The notes: generated by a model from the sequence alone, not told the origin. Shown: positions 1 to 6,100, counted from the first letter of the stretch. The stretch: DNA of 15,669 bases from SHVO01 sp041919675 (GCA_041919675.1 JAYRTJ010000081.1:1-15669), one strand, 5' to 3'. A program made the numbers and translations.

Positions 1-341
1 AGCGTCACATGATCAAGGTGCCGCTGCGCGAAGGCCGCACGCTGCATCACGACCTCTACGGCCGCTTCGGCGCCGGTAAGGTCATCCTGCGCGCCGCTCC
101 GGCCGGTACCGGCATCATCGCCGGCGGCCCGATGCGCGCCGTGTTCGAGACCATGGGCATCCAGGACATCGTCGCCAAAAGCGTCGGGTCCAACAACCCG
201 CACAACATGGTGAAGGCGACCTTTACGGCGCTGCAGTCCATGACCAGCCCGCGCAACGTTGCCGCCAAGCGCGGCAAGAAGGTCGCGGACATCATCGGCC
301 GCCGTGAGGAAGCCGGTAAAGAAGTGGCGAAGGAAGCCTAA
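1..341 (+). CDS. rpsE: 30S ribosomal protein S5, C-terminal part (5' end outside the window)
   Basis: S5 is a small-subunit protein near the decoding site and mRNA entry channel, important for translational accuracy. The reading frame is open from the first bases (first whole codon at position 3), so the gene begins upstream; about 112 C-terminal codons are present. The stretch VPLREGRTLHHD followed by GTGIIAGGPMRAVFE and later AAKRGKK is the characteristic S5 C-terminal domain. The alphaproteobacterial form has GRFGAGKVILR between these blocks. The ATG at position 9 is an internal Met and not the start. The gene ends with TAA only 2 nt before rpmD, as expected for the spc operon. The tail after the core is slightly extended and charged (REEAGKEVAKEA). 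Confidence 0.97.
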   Translation, partial: RHMIKVPLREGRTLHHDLYGRFGAGKVILRAAPAGTGIIAGGPMRAVFETMGIQDIVAKSVGSNNPHNMVKATFTALQSMTSPRNVAAKRGKKVADIIGRREEAGKEVAKEA

Positions 342-343
342 TC

Positions 344-535
344 ATGGCCGAGAAGAAGAAGACCGTCACGGTCACCCAGATCCACAGCGCCGCCGGCCGT
401 TATGCCGACCAGCGCCAGACTTTGATCGGGCTGCGCCTCAATAAGATCCGCCGCACGTCGATCCTGGAAGATACCCCGGCGGTCCGCGGCATGATCAGAA
501 AAGTAAAACACCTGGTTCAGGTAGACGAAGGCTGA
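344..535 (+). CDS. rpmD: 50S ribosomal protein L30
   Basis: L30 is a small protein on the surface of the large subunit. The 63-residue product shows the L30 pattern: a beta strand with VTVTQIHSAAG, then RQTLIGLRLNKIRR, and the C-terminal VRGMIRKVKHLVQV. The length is normal for bacterial L30 (about 60). ATG starts 2 nt after the rpsE stop, so the two are almost certainly translationally coupled. The order rpsE-rpmD-rplO-secY is the classical spc order. The 98-nt gap to rplO that follows is unusually long for this operon and contains a palindromic repeat. Confidence 0.97.
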   Translation: MAEKKKTVTVTQIHSAAGRYADQRQTLIGLRLNKIRRTSILEDTPAVRGMIRKVKHLVQVDEG

Positions 536-567
536 TCGGCCTCCTATCTCAAAGCCGGCGTTTAAGG

Positions 568-608
568 CGTGGTCCGGAAAAGTGTTAGCGGTTTTCCGAT
601 AAGAGCGC
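568..608 (+). repeat. Degraded dispersed palindromic element of the Rhizobiales type, in the rpmD-rplO spacer
   Basis: The inner arms CGGAAAA (575-581) and TTTTCCG (592-598) are perfect inverted repeats around a 10-nt loop. Outer blocks GCGTGGTC (567-574) and GAGCGCGC (603-610) pair at most positions when G-U is allowed. From memory, the layout GC(A/G)TG(A/G)TCCGGAAAAGTG...CGGTTTTCCGA(A/T)AAGA matches a repeat scattered between genes in Rhizobiales and some other alphaproteobacteria, whose outer arms are usually GCATGATC/GATCATGC. Here the right outer arm has drifted. The element ends 11 nt before the rplO Shine-Dalgarno (AAAGGA, 620-625), so the transcript would fold just upstream of the ribosome site. 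Its function is unknown. Confidence 0.6.
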
Positions 609-633
609 GCCCGAAACCTAAAGGATTGGAACT

Positions 634-1245
634 ATGAAACTTAATGAACTGCGTAACCGTCCGGGTTCGACCCACGCGCGTAAGGTCCTCGGTCGCGGTA
701 TCGGCTCCGGCCTCGGCAAGACCTCGGGCCGGGGTGTGAAGGGTCAGAAGGCGCGTACCGGCGTGGCCATCAAAGGCTTCGAAGGTGGTCAGATGCCTCT
801 GTTCCGCCGCCTCCCGAAGCGCGGCTTCACCTCCTACGACACGTCGAAGTACGTGCCGGTCAACATCGGCCGCATCCAGGCCGCCGTTGACGCGGGCCGC
901 GTCGACGCGAAGGGCACCATCACCATTGATACCCTTGTGAAGGCCGGCATCGTGCGCCGCGCGCACGACGGCATGCGCCTCCTGGGCGACGGCGAAGTGA
1001 AGTCGAAGCTGACCATCGAAGCCGTGTACGCGTCCGAGTCCGCGCGCGCCGCGGTCGAGAAGGCCGGCGGTTCGGTCACGATGACCCGCGCCGAGAAGGT
1101 TCCGGAAGACAAGAAGGTGCGCAAGCTTCCCAAGCGCGCCGATGCGAACCCGAAGGCGAAGAAGGGCGACAAGTCCGCCCGCGCCAAGAAGGCCGCGGCG
1201 ACTGCCGGCAAGACTGAGAAGCCGGCGAAAAAGGCAAAGAAGTAA
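634..1245 (+). CDS. rplO: 50S ribosomal protein L15 with a long Lys/Ala-rich C-terminal tail
   Basis: L15 is a late-assembling large-subunit protein that contacts 23S rRNA. The N-terminus MKLNELRN, the Gly/Arg-rich loop GRGIGSGLGKTSGRGVKGQKAR (residues 20-41) and GFEGGQMPLFRRLPKRGF (48-65) are diagnostic. The globular core ends with the usual AGGSVT block near residue 149. A further ~52 residues (152-203) are dominated by Lys and Ala, ending KPAKKAKK. Bacterial L15 is commonly about 145-160 residues, so 203 is long. AAAGGA at 620-625 lies 8 nt before the ATG and supports this start. The basic tail probably adds rRNA contacts, which is an inference. Confidence 0.97.
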   Translation: MKLNELRNRPGSTHARKVLGRGIGSGLGKTSGRGVKGQKARTGVAIKGFEGGQMPLFRRLPKRGFTSYDTSKYVPVNIGRIQAAVDAGRVDAKGTITIDTLVKAGIVRRAHDGMRLLGDGEVKSKLTIEAVYASESARAAVEKAGGSVTMTRAEKVPEDKKVRKLPKRADANPKAKKGDKSARAKKAAATAGKTEKPAKKAKK

Positions 1246-1257
1246 TTGCCGGCGTTA

Positions 1258-1281
1258 CGGAAGGCGATTTCGCCTTAACCG
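1258..1281 (+). promoter_or_regulatory. Stem-loop abutting the secY ribosome binding site
   Basis: In the 45-nt rplO-secY spacer, AAGGCG (1261-1266) and CGCCTT (1271-1276) form a 6-bp stem with loop ATTT. CGG (1258-1260) can pair with CCG (1279-1281) across a 2-nt bulge. The pairing reaches the first G of the secY Shine-Dalgarno GGAG (1281-1284). There is no T-run, so this is not a terminator. It may tune secY translation or be a processing site, both inferred. Confidence 0.35.
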
Positions 1282-1290
1282 GAGTTTGAT

Positions 1291-2670
1291 ATGGCATCTG
1301 CGGCTGACCAACTCGCTGCGAACATCAATTTGGGCGTCTTCTCGAAGGCGACCGAGCTCAAGCGGCGAATCTGGTTCGCGCTTGGCGCTCTGATCGTCTA
1401 TCGCCTGGGAACGTTCATCACCCTGCCTGGCATCGATCCGGTGGCCATGCAGGACGTGATGCGCGCGCAGGCGGGCGGCGTGCTCGGCCTGTTTGACGTG
1501 TTCGCGGGCGGCGCCTTGTCGCGCATGAGCATTTTCGCGCTCAACATCATGCCGTACATTTCGGCCGCGATTATCATCCAGCTGCTGGCTTCGGTCAGCC
1601 CGGCGCTCGAATCCCTCAAGAAAGAGGGCGTCACGGGCCGTATCAAGATGAATCAGTACACCCGGTATCTGACGGTCGCCATCACGGCGCTGCAGGCCAT
1701 CGGGATCGCGACCGGTCTCCAGGGCTCGACCGCTTCGAACGGTCTGCCGGTGGTGATGAACCCCGGTCCGTTCTTCGTCGCGACGACGGTGATCACGCTT
1801 GTCGGCGGCACCATGTTCCTGGTTTGGCTCGGCGAGCAGATCAGCGAACGCGGTATCGGGCAGGGGATTTCGCTGCTCATTTTCGCGGGCATTGTCGCCG
1901 GTTTGCCGAGCGCCATCGCCTCGACCCTCGAGCTTGGCCGCACGGGCGCCCTGTCGCCGGTCCTGATCGCGCTCGGCGCGATTGGTGCGGTGGTTTTGGT
2001 GGCCGTCGTGGTTTTCGTCGAACAGGCGCAGCGCCGGATCCTGGTCCAGTATCCCAAACGCCAGCAGGGCAATAAGGTGTTCGGCGGCGAAGCCTCGCAC
2101 ATCCCGCTGAAGCTCAACACGTCGGGCGTCATTCCGCCGATTTTCGCCAGCTCGCTTCTGCTCCTGCCGCTGACCATCGCGGGTTTCCAGGGCAATGCCG
2201 TGGTGGGCGCCAACGGCGTGCCGACGACCGCGGGCGGCGAAGGCTTCCTCAACACCATGGGCGCGCTGCTCGGCCGCGGCCAACCGCTGTACCTGTTCCT
2301 GTACGCGGTCCTCATCATCTTCTTCGCGTTCTTCTACACCGCGGTCGTGTTCAACCCGACCGATACGGCCGAGAACCTGCGTAAGTACGGCGGTTTCATC
2401 CCCGGCATCCGCCCGGGCAAGAACACGGCCGACTATCTCGATTTCGTCCTGACGCGCCTCACCCTGATCGGTGGCATTTACCTGGTCGTGGTCTGCTTGC
2501 TGCCGGAATATCTGGTTTCGCGCATGAGCACGCCGTTCGCCATCGGCGGCACCAGTCTCATGATCGTGGTGAACGTGACTTTGAACACAATGCAGCAGGT
2601 CCAGGCGCACCTTTTGGCGCACCAGTACGAGGGCTTGCTCAAGAAGTCCCGTTTGCGCGGCAAGCGGTAA
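1291..2670 (+). CDS. secY: Protein translocase channel subunit SecY
   Basis: SecY is the pore of the SecYEG channel that moves unfolded proteins across, and inserts membrane proteins into, the inner membrane. The 459-residue product has the normal length and about ten hydrophobic segments. TM1 is at about residues 26-46, followed by the plug/TM2 region (about 62-100, containing GGALSRMSIFALNIMPYISAAIIIQLL). The cytoplasmic loop with KEGVTGRIKMNQYTRYLT (about 111-128) and the late loop FNPTDTAENLRKYGGFIPGIRPG are classical SecY signatures. GGAG at 1281-1284, 6 nt before ATG, supports the start. It lies between rplO and adk, with 4 nt to adk, so expression should follow the ribosomal operon. 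Confidence 0.98.
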   Translation: MASAADQLAANINLGVFSKATELKRRIWFALGALIVYRLGTFITLPGIDPVAMQDVMRAQAGGVLGLFDVFAGGALSRMSIFALNIMPYISAAIIIQLLASVSPALESLKKEGVTGRIKMNQYTRYLTVAITALQAIGIATGLQGSTASNGLPVVMNPGPFFVATTVITLVGGTMFLVWLGEQISERGIGQGISLLIFAGIVAGLPSAIASTLELGRTGALSPVLIALGAIGAVVLVAVVVFVEQAQRRILVQYPKRQQGNKVFGGEASHIPLKLNTSGVIPPIFASSLLLLPLTIAGFQGNAVVGANGVPTTAGGEGFLNTMGALLGRGQPLYLFLYAVLIIFFAFFYTAVVFNPTDTAENLRKYGGFIPGIRPGKNTADYLDFVLTRLTLIGGIYLVVVCLLPEYLVSRMSTPFAIGGTSLMIVVNVTLNTMQQVQAHLLAHQYEGLLKKSRLRGKR

Positions 2671-2674
2671 GGGC

Positions 2675-3331
2675 ATGGCGGGTAAGCGTCTCATCCTGAT
2701 GGGGCCGCCGGGCGGCGGCAAGGGAACCCAAGCCAAGCGCTTGCAGGACCGTTACGGGATCGTCCAGCTGTCCACCGGGGACATGCTGCGGGCGGCCGTG
2801 AAGGCCGGGACCCCCGTGGGTTTGAAGGCGAAAGCCGTCATGGATGCGGGCCAGCTCGTGTCCGACGACATCATGATTAACCTGATCTCCGAAAGGATCG
2901 ATCAGAAGGACTGTGCGAACGGCTTTATCCTCGACGGCTTCCCGCGCACCCTGGCTCAGGCCGAGGTGCTCGATAAGTTATTGAAAGATAAAGGGATTAA
3001 ACTCGACAAGGTCATCGAAGTGGCCGTTCCGGACGAGAGGCTCATCGAGCGGATCACCGGCCGGTTTACCTGCGGGACCTGCGGCGAGGGCTACCACGAT
3101 AAGTTTAAGCAGCCGAAACGCCCCGGCGTTTGCGACGTGTGCGGCGGGACCAACTTTACCCGCCGGGCCGACGATAAGGCGGAAACCGTGGTCGCCCGGC
3201 TGAAAGCCTACCACGACCAGACCTCCCCCCTGATGCCCTACTATAAGGCGAAGGGGACCCTGGAAGTGATCGACGGCGACCGTGATATGGACGTCGTTTC
3301 GCGTGATTTAGAGCGTGTTTTGGGAACCTGA
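2675..3331 (+). CDS. adk: Adenylate kinase, long form with a four-cysteine (zinc-type) lid
   Basis: Catalyses ATP + AMP to 2 ADP in the cytoplasm, keeping adenylates in balance. P-loop GPPGGGKGT is at residues 10-18, the AMP-binding region holds STGDMLRAA (33-41), and DGFPRT is at 87-92. The lid (about 122-160) carries C133, C136, C153 and C156 in two CxxC pairs, the pattern of structural metal-binding lids, whereas the E. coli lid lacks this cysteine set. At 218 residues it is a full long-form enzyme. ATG lies 4 nt after the secY stop, with no separate strong RBS, suggesting coupling. Codon use looks less ribosomal-like than its neighbours (many GGG, CCC and GAT, plus a patch TTATTGAAAGATAAAGGGAT near 2978). 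Confidence 0.98.
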   Translation: MAGKRLILMGPPGGGKGTQAKRLQDRYGIVQLSTGDMLRAAVKAGTPVGLKAKAVMDAGQLVSDDIMINLISERIDQKDCANGFILDGFPRTLAQAEVLDKLLKDKGIKLDKVIEVAVPDERLIERITGRFTCGTCGEGYHDKFKQPKRPGVCDVCGGTNFTRRADDKAETVVARLKAYHDQTSPLMPYYKAKGTLEVIDGDRDMDVVSRDLERVLGT

Positions 3332-3339
3332 GCGACGTG

Positions 3340-3367
3340 TTGACACCGGGGGCTAACTGCCTATAAT
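3340..3367 (+). promoter_or_regulatory. Internal sigma-70-type promoter for rpsM-rpsK-rpoA-rplQ
   Basis: TTGACA (3340-3345) and TATAAT (3362-3367) are both exact consensus hexamers, separated by 16 nt. They lie just after the adk stop and point toward rpsM. Transcription would begin near 3374, giving a leader of about 58 nt. In E. coli the alpha-operon genes are mainly read from the upstream spc promoter. A promoter here would let S13, S11, RNAP alpha and L17 be expressed independently of secY/adk. The sequence match is direct; activity is inferred. Confidence 0.8.
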
Positions 3368-3417
3368 GCCCCGCTTTTCCGGTTGCGCGCGGCGCTCATA
3401 ACAGTTTGAAATTAAAG

Positions 3418-3423
3418 AAGGAG
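3418..3423 (+). promoter_or_regulatory. Strong Shine-Dalgarno that fixes the rpsM TTG start
   Basis: AAGGAG is 8 nt before TTG at 3432. The frame upstream hits TAA at 3399-3401 with no ATG or GTG between, so this SD plus the conserved MARIAGVN N-terminus make TTG the start codon. Confidence 0.8.
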
Positions 3424-3431
3424 TACGGGCT

Positions 3432-3809
3432 TTGGCGCGTATTGCTGGGGTAAACTTACCAACCAACAAGCGGGTCGTGATCGCCCTGCGTTACATTTTC
3501 GGCATTGGTCCGTCCAACGCCGTGGACATCTGCGAACGTGTCGGCATCGACGCGAAGCGCCGTGTTAACCAGTTGACGGAAGACGAGATCATCCGCATCC
3601 GCGACACCATCGACCGTGACTACACGGTGGAAGGCGATCTTCGCCGCGAGCAGGCGATGAACATCAAGCGCCTGATGGATCTCGGCTGCTACAAGGGCCT
3701 GCGTCACCGTAAGGGCCTGCCGGTCCATGGTCAGCGCACGCACACCAACGCGCGTACCCGCAAGGGTCCGTCGAAGCCGATCGCCGGCAAGAAGAAAGTA
3801 ACGAAGTAA
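3432..3809 (+). CDS. rpsM: 30S ribosomal protein S13 (TTG start)
   Basis: S13 sits in the head of the small subunit and bridges to the large subunit and the P-site tRNA. The 125-residue product begins MARIAGVNLPTNKRV, has the helix-hairpin pattern IFGIGPSNA (23-31), and ends in the basic tail with GLRHRKGLPVHGQRTHTNART (90-110). Length is normal (about 120). The start is TTG, unusual for such a highly expressed gene but forced by the N-terminal homology, the in-frame upstream stop and the SD. It directly follows a consensus promoter, without rpmJ in between, as is usual in alphaproteobacteria. Confidence 0.97.
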   Translation: MARIAGVNLPTNKRVVIALRYIFGIGPSNAVDICERVGIDAKRRVNQLTEDEIIRIRDTIDRDYTVEGDLRREQAMNIKRLMDLGCYKGLRHRKGLPVHGQRTHTNARTRKGPSKPIAGKKKVTK

Positions 3810-3818
3810 CAGCTCGCT

Positions 3819-3846
3819 GCGGTCGCGGCCTCATCGCCGCGATCGC
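3819..3846 (+). promoter_or_regulatory. GC-rich stem-loop in the rpsM-rpsK spacer
   Basis: GCGGTCGCGGC (3819-3829) pairs with GCCGCGATCGC (3836-3846) over 11 positions including one G-U pair, with loop CTCATC. Only three T residues follow (3849-3851), so it is at best a weak attenuator. It could equally be an mRNA processing or stabilising hairpin or a ribosomal-protein binding site. The structure is read directly; the role is unknown. Confidence 0.45.
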
Positions 3847-3875
3847 CGTTTCTACGGACAGAAGAAGATTAAGAC

Positions 3876-4298
3876 ATGGCCAAGCCAGAAACCGCTTCCG
3901 CAAATGCTCCCGCCGCCGGCGTCCCGCGCGCCCGCAAGCGCGAACGCAAGAACATCAGCTCGGGCATCGCGCATGTGAACGCGTCGTTCAACAACACCAT
4001 GATCACCATCTCCGACGTGCAGGGCAATACCATTGCCTGGTCGTCGGCCGGTGCGCAGGGCTTCAAGGGCTCGCGCAAGTCCACGCCGTATGCCGCTCAG
4101 GTTGCTGCCGAAAATTGCGGCCGCAAGGCGATGGAACACGGCATGAAGGTGCTGTCGGTGTTCGTAAAGGGCCCGGGTACGGGCCGTGAGTCCGCGCTGC
4201 GCGCTCTGCAGGCCGTGGGCTTCACCATCACGTCGATCCAGGACGTGACGCCGGTGCCGCACAACGGCTGCCGCCCGCGTAAGCGCCGCCGCGTCTAA
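3876..4298 (+). CDS. rpsK: 30S ribosomal protein S11
   Basis: S11 lies on the small-subunit platform by the E site and contacts the 3' region of 16S rRNA. The 140-residue product has a short Ala/Pro-rich N-terminal extension (1-18), then RKNISSGIAHVNASFNNT (24-41), SAGAQGFKGSRKSTPYAAQ (57-75), VKGPGTGRESALRAL (97-111), and the classical C-terminus DVTPVPHNGCRPRKRRRV. The ATG follows a GAAGAAGA purine stretch. It sits 66 nt after rpsM and about 100 nt before rpoA; rpsD, which separates these genes in E. coli, is absent. Confidence 0.98.
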   Translation: MAKPETASANAPAAGVPRARKRERKNISSGIAHVNASFNNTMITISDVQGNTIAWSSAGAQGFKGSRKSTPYAAQVAAENCGRKAMEHGMKVLSVFVKGPGTGRESALRALQAVGFTITSIQDVTPVPHNGCRPRKRRRV

Positions 4299-4344
4299 AG
4301 GACTTTATCGCTGCCGGGAGTCTCCCACCGGTGGCGTTGCATGA

Positions 4345-4369
4345 GGGGCGCGTGTCATAGCGCAGCCCC
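4345..4369 (+). promoter_or_regulatory. Stem-loop in the rpsK-rpoA spacer
   Basis: GGGGC-GCG (4345-4352) pairs with CGC-A-GCCCC (4361-4369) with one bulged A and loop TGTCATAG. No T-run follows, so it is unlikely to be an intrinsic terminator. It occupies the place where rpsD stands in E. coli. Function unknown; it may adjust rpoA expression relative to rpsK. Confidence 0.3.
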
Positions 4370-4408
4370 GAGTTCACATCGGGATCAACCTCACGTGTGG
4401 AACTGGCC

Positions 4409-5425
4409 GTGATTCAAAAAAATTGGCAAGAACTGATTAAACCCTCGAAGCTCAACATCGAGACGGGCGACGACCAGCGCCGTGTCGCGACGATCGTCGC
4501 GGAGCCGCTCGAACGCGGCTTCGGCGTCACCCTCGGCAACGCGCTGCGCCGCGTGCTGCTCTCGTCCCTGCAAGGCGCCGCGGTCACGTCGATCCGCATC
4601 GACGGCGTGCTGCACGAGTTCTCGAGCGTGCCGGGCGTACGCGAAGACGTCACTGATCTCATCCTCAACATCAAGCAGCTCGCGCTCACCATGCACGGTG
4701 ACGGCCCGAAGCGCATGACGCTGAAGGCCAAAGGCCCCGGCGAAGTGACCGCCAGCCAGATCCAGGCGACCGCGGACATCGAAATCATGAACCCGGATCT
4801 CGTGATCTGCCACCTCGATGACGGCGCCAGCCTCAACATCGAGCTGGAAGTGAACACGGGCAAGGGCTATGTGGCCGCGCACCTGAACCGCAAGGAAGAC
4901 GATCCGATCGGCGTCGTGCCGGTTGACTCTATTTTCTCGCCCGTCCGCCGCGTGTCCTACAAGGTCGACAACACCCGCGTCGGTCAGCAGACCGACTACG
5001 ACCGCCTGTCGATGACCGTGGAAACCAACGGCGCGGTGAAGCCGGAAGACGCGGTGGCCCTGGCCGCCCGCATCCTCCAGGACCAGCTGAAGCTGTTCAT
5101 CAACTTCGAAGAGCCGCAGCACGCCATCGCCGAGCGCGTGGAAGACGAACTGCCGTTCAACAAGAACCTGCTGCGCAAGGTCGACGAGCTCGAGCTGTCG
5201 GTCCGTTCGGCCAACTGCCTCAAGAACGACAACATCATCTACATCGGCGATCTGGTTCAGAAGACGGAAGCCGAAATGCTCCGCACCCCGAACTTCGGCC
5301 GCAAGTCGCTCAACGAGATCAAGGAAGTCCTGGCGCAGATGGGTCTCCATCTCGGCATGGAAATCCCGAACTGGCCGCCCGAGAACATCGAAGAGCTGGC
5401 CAAGAAGCTCGAAGAGCCGTTCTAG
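4409..5425 (+). CDS. rpoA: DNA-directed RNA polymerase alpha subunit
   Basis: The alpha dimer nucleates RNA polymerase assembly, and its C-terminal domain binds UP elements and activators. The N-terminal domain (about 1-235) shows VAEPLERGFGVTLGNALRRVLLSS and GVLHEFSSVPGVREDVTD. A linker follows, then the C-terminal domain (about 250-330) with ELSVRSANCLKNDNI and LRTPNFGRKSLNEIKEVL. R266 corresponds to the DNA-contacting R265 of E. coli. I chose GTG at 4409 (338 residues, MIQKNWQELIKP, the usual alphaproteobacterial N-terminus), with GGAA at 4399-4402 six nt upstream. An in-frame GTG at 4397 would add four residues (MELA) but has poorer SD spacing. Confidence 0.97.
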   Translation: MIQKNWQELIKPSKLNIETGDDQRRVATIVAEPLERGFGVTLGNALRRVLLSSLQGAAVTSIRIDGVLHEFSSVPGVREDVTDLILNIKQLALTMHGDGPKRMTLKAKGPGEVTASQIQATADIEIMNPDLVICHLDDGASLNIELEVNTGKGYVAAHLNRKEDDPIGVVPVDSIFSPVRRVSYKVDNTRVGQQTDYDRLSMTVETNGAVKPEDAVALAARILQDQLKLFINFEEPQHAIAERVEDELPFNKNLLRKVDELELSVRSANCLKNDNIIYIGDLVQKTEAEMLRTPNFGRKSLNEIKEVLAQMGLHLGMEIPNWPPENIEELAKKLEEPF

Positions 5426-5436
5426 TTTCGATTTCA

Positions 5437-5455
5437 CCTCCCCTTGCGGGGGAGG
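5437..5455 (+). repeat. CCTCCCC/GGGGAGG stem-loop in the rpoA-rplQ spacer
   Basis: CCTCCCC (5437-5443), loop TTGCG, GGGGAGG (5449-5455) form a perfect 7-bp stem 11 nt after the rpoA stop. No T-run follows, so it is not an intrinsic terminator on the + strand. Similar CCTCCCCTTGCGGGGGAGG hairpins recur between genes in many alphaproteobacterial genomes as I recall, so it may be a REP-like element. Only one copy occurs here. Confidence 0.45.
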
Positions 5456-5537
5456 GGACAAGGAGACCCCGGGCCATATCGGCCTACCCCGGCTGTTCAC
5501 GTCTCATGACGAGGCGCGGCAGACGGAACTAACAATC

Positions 5538-5555
5538 GGCCTCGTGCGCGAGGCC
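5538..5555 (+). promoter_or_regulatory. Perfect hairpin with UGCG tetraloop in the rplQ leader
   Basis: GGCCTCG (5538-5544), loop TGCG, CGAGGCC (5549-5555) give a 7-bp perfect stem closed by a UNCG-class tetraloop, which is exceptionally stable in RNA. It ends 11 nt before the rplQ Shine-Dalgarno (AAAGGA, 5567-5572). It may protect a processed rplQ transcript or modulate its translation; this is inferred. Confidence 0.5.
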
Positions 5556-5579
5556 ACAAGGTGAAGAAAGGACTTAGCT

Positions 5580-6005
5580 ATGCGTCACGGATTGAGCGGT
5601 CGTAAATTCAACCGCACCAAGGGCCACCGCCGCGCCCTGATGGCGAACCTCGCCAATGCCCTGCTCAAGCACGAGCAGATCACGACCACGCTGCCGAAGG
5701 CTAAGGACCTGCGCCCCTACGTCGAGCGCATGATCACCTTGGGCAAGAAGGGCACGCTCGCCTGCCGTCGTCTGGCCGCCGGCCGCCTGCGCGATGAAAG
5801 CATCGTCCAGAAGTTGTTCAACACTCTCGGTCCCCGTTACAAGGACCGCAACGGCGGCTACACCCGCGTGATCAAGGCGGGCTTCCGCCATGGTGACTCG
5901 GCGCCGATGGCTGTGATCGAGCTCGTCGACCGCGACATGGACGCGAAGGGTCAGGACTCCGGTCCGCCGCAGAACGTCGCCGCCGCGGAAGAGCCGGCCG
6001 TATAA
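5580..6005 (+). CDS. rplQ: 50S ribosomal protein L17
   Basis: L17 lies on the solvent side of the large subunit near the tunnel exit. The product begins MRHGLSGRKFNRTKGHRRALMANL, and residues 35-60 contain ITTTLPKAKDLRPYVERMITLGKKG, both diagnostic. RYKDRNGGYTRVIK and RHGDSAPMAVIELVDR complete the core (to about residue 117). A short acidic/Ala-rich tail (118-141) follows, typical of alphaproteobacteria. AAAGGA at 5567-5572, 7 nt before ATG, supports the start. It is the last gene of the operon: a strong terminator follows after 24 nt. Confidence 0.97.
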   Translation: MRHGLSGRKFNRTKGHRRALMANLANALLKHEQITTTLPKAKDLRPYVERMITLGKKGTLACRRLAAGRLRDESIVQKLFNTLGPRYKDRNGGYTRVIKAGFRHGDSAPMAVIELVDRDMDAKGQDSGPPQNVAAAEEPAV

Positions 6006-6029
6006 GCCAGCTCCCCTTAAGAGGTTCTC

Positions 6030-6071
6030 GAACGGCAGCCCCGGAACTCCGCGGCTGCCGTTCTTGTTTTT
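6030..6071 (+). terminator. Intrinsic terminator of the ribosomal/alpha operon
   Basis: GAACGGCAGCC (6030-6040) and GGCTGCCGTTC (6053-6063) form a perfect 11-bp GC-rich stem, followed by TTGTTTTT (6064-6071). This is a textbook rho-independent terminator just downstream of rplQ. Confidence 0.93.
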
Positions 6072-6100
6072 GGGCTACGCGGGGGGATGAAATGTCACGC

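Noticed and set aside
1255..2736. A 493-codon open frame on the minus strand across secY
   Set aside because: It mirrors the codon structure of an unmistakable secY, is rich in Arg/Asp/His/Gln as expected of a high-GC antisense shadow, and has no family motif or SD.
5437..5457. Intrinsic terminator after rpoA
   Set aside because: The stem is followed by GGACAAGG with no T-run, and rplQ downstream needs read-through or its own promoter.
4391..5500. A 369-codon minus-strand frame over rpoA
   Set aside because: Shadow of rpoA; no motif, and it would cross the rpoA promoter-proximal spacer without an RBS.
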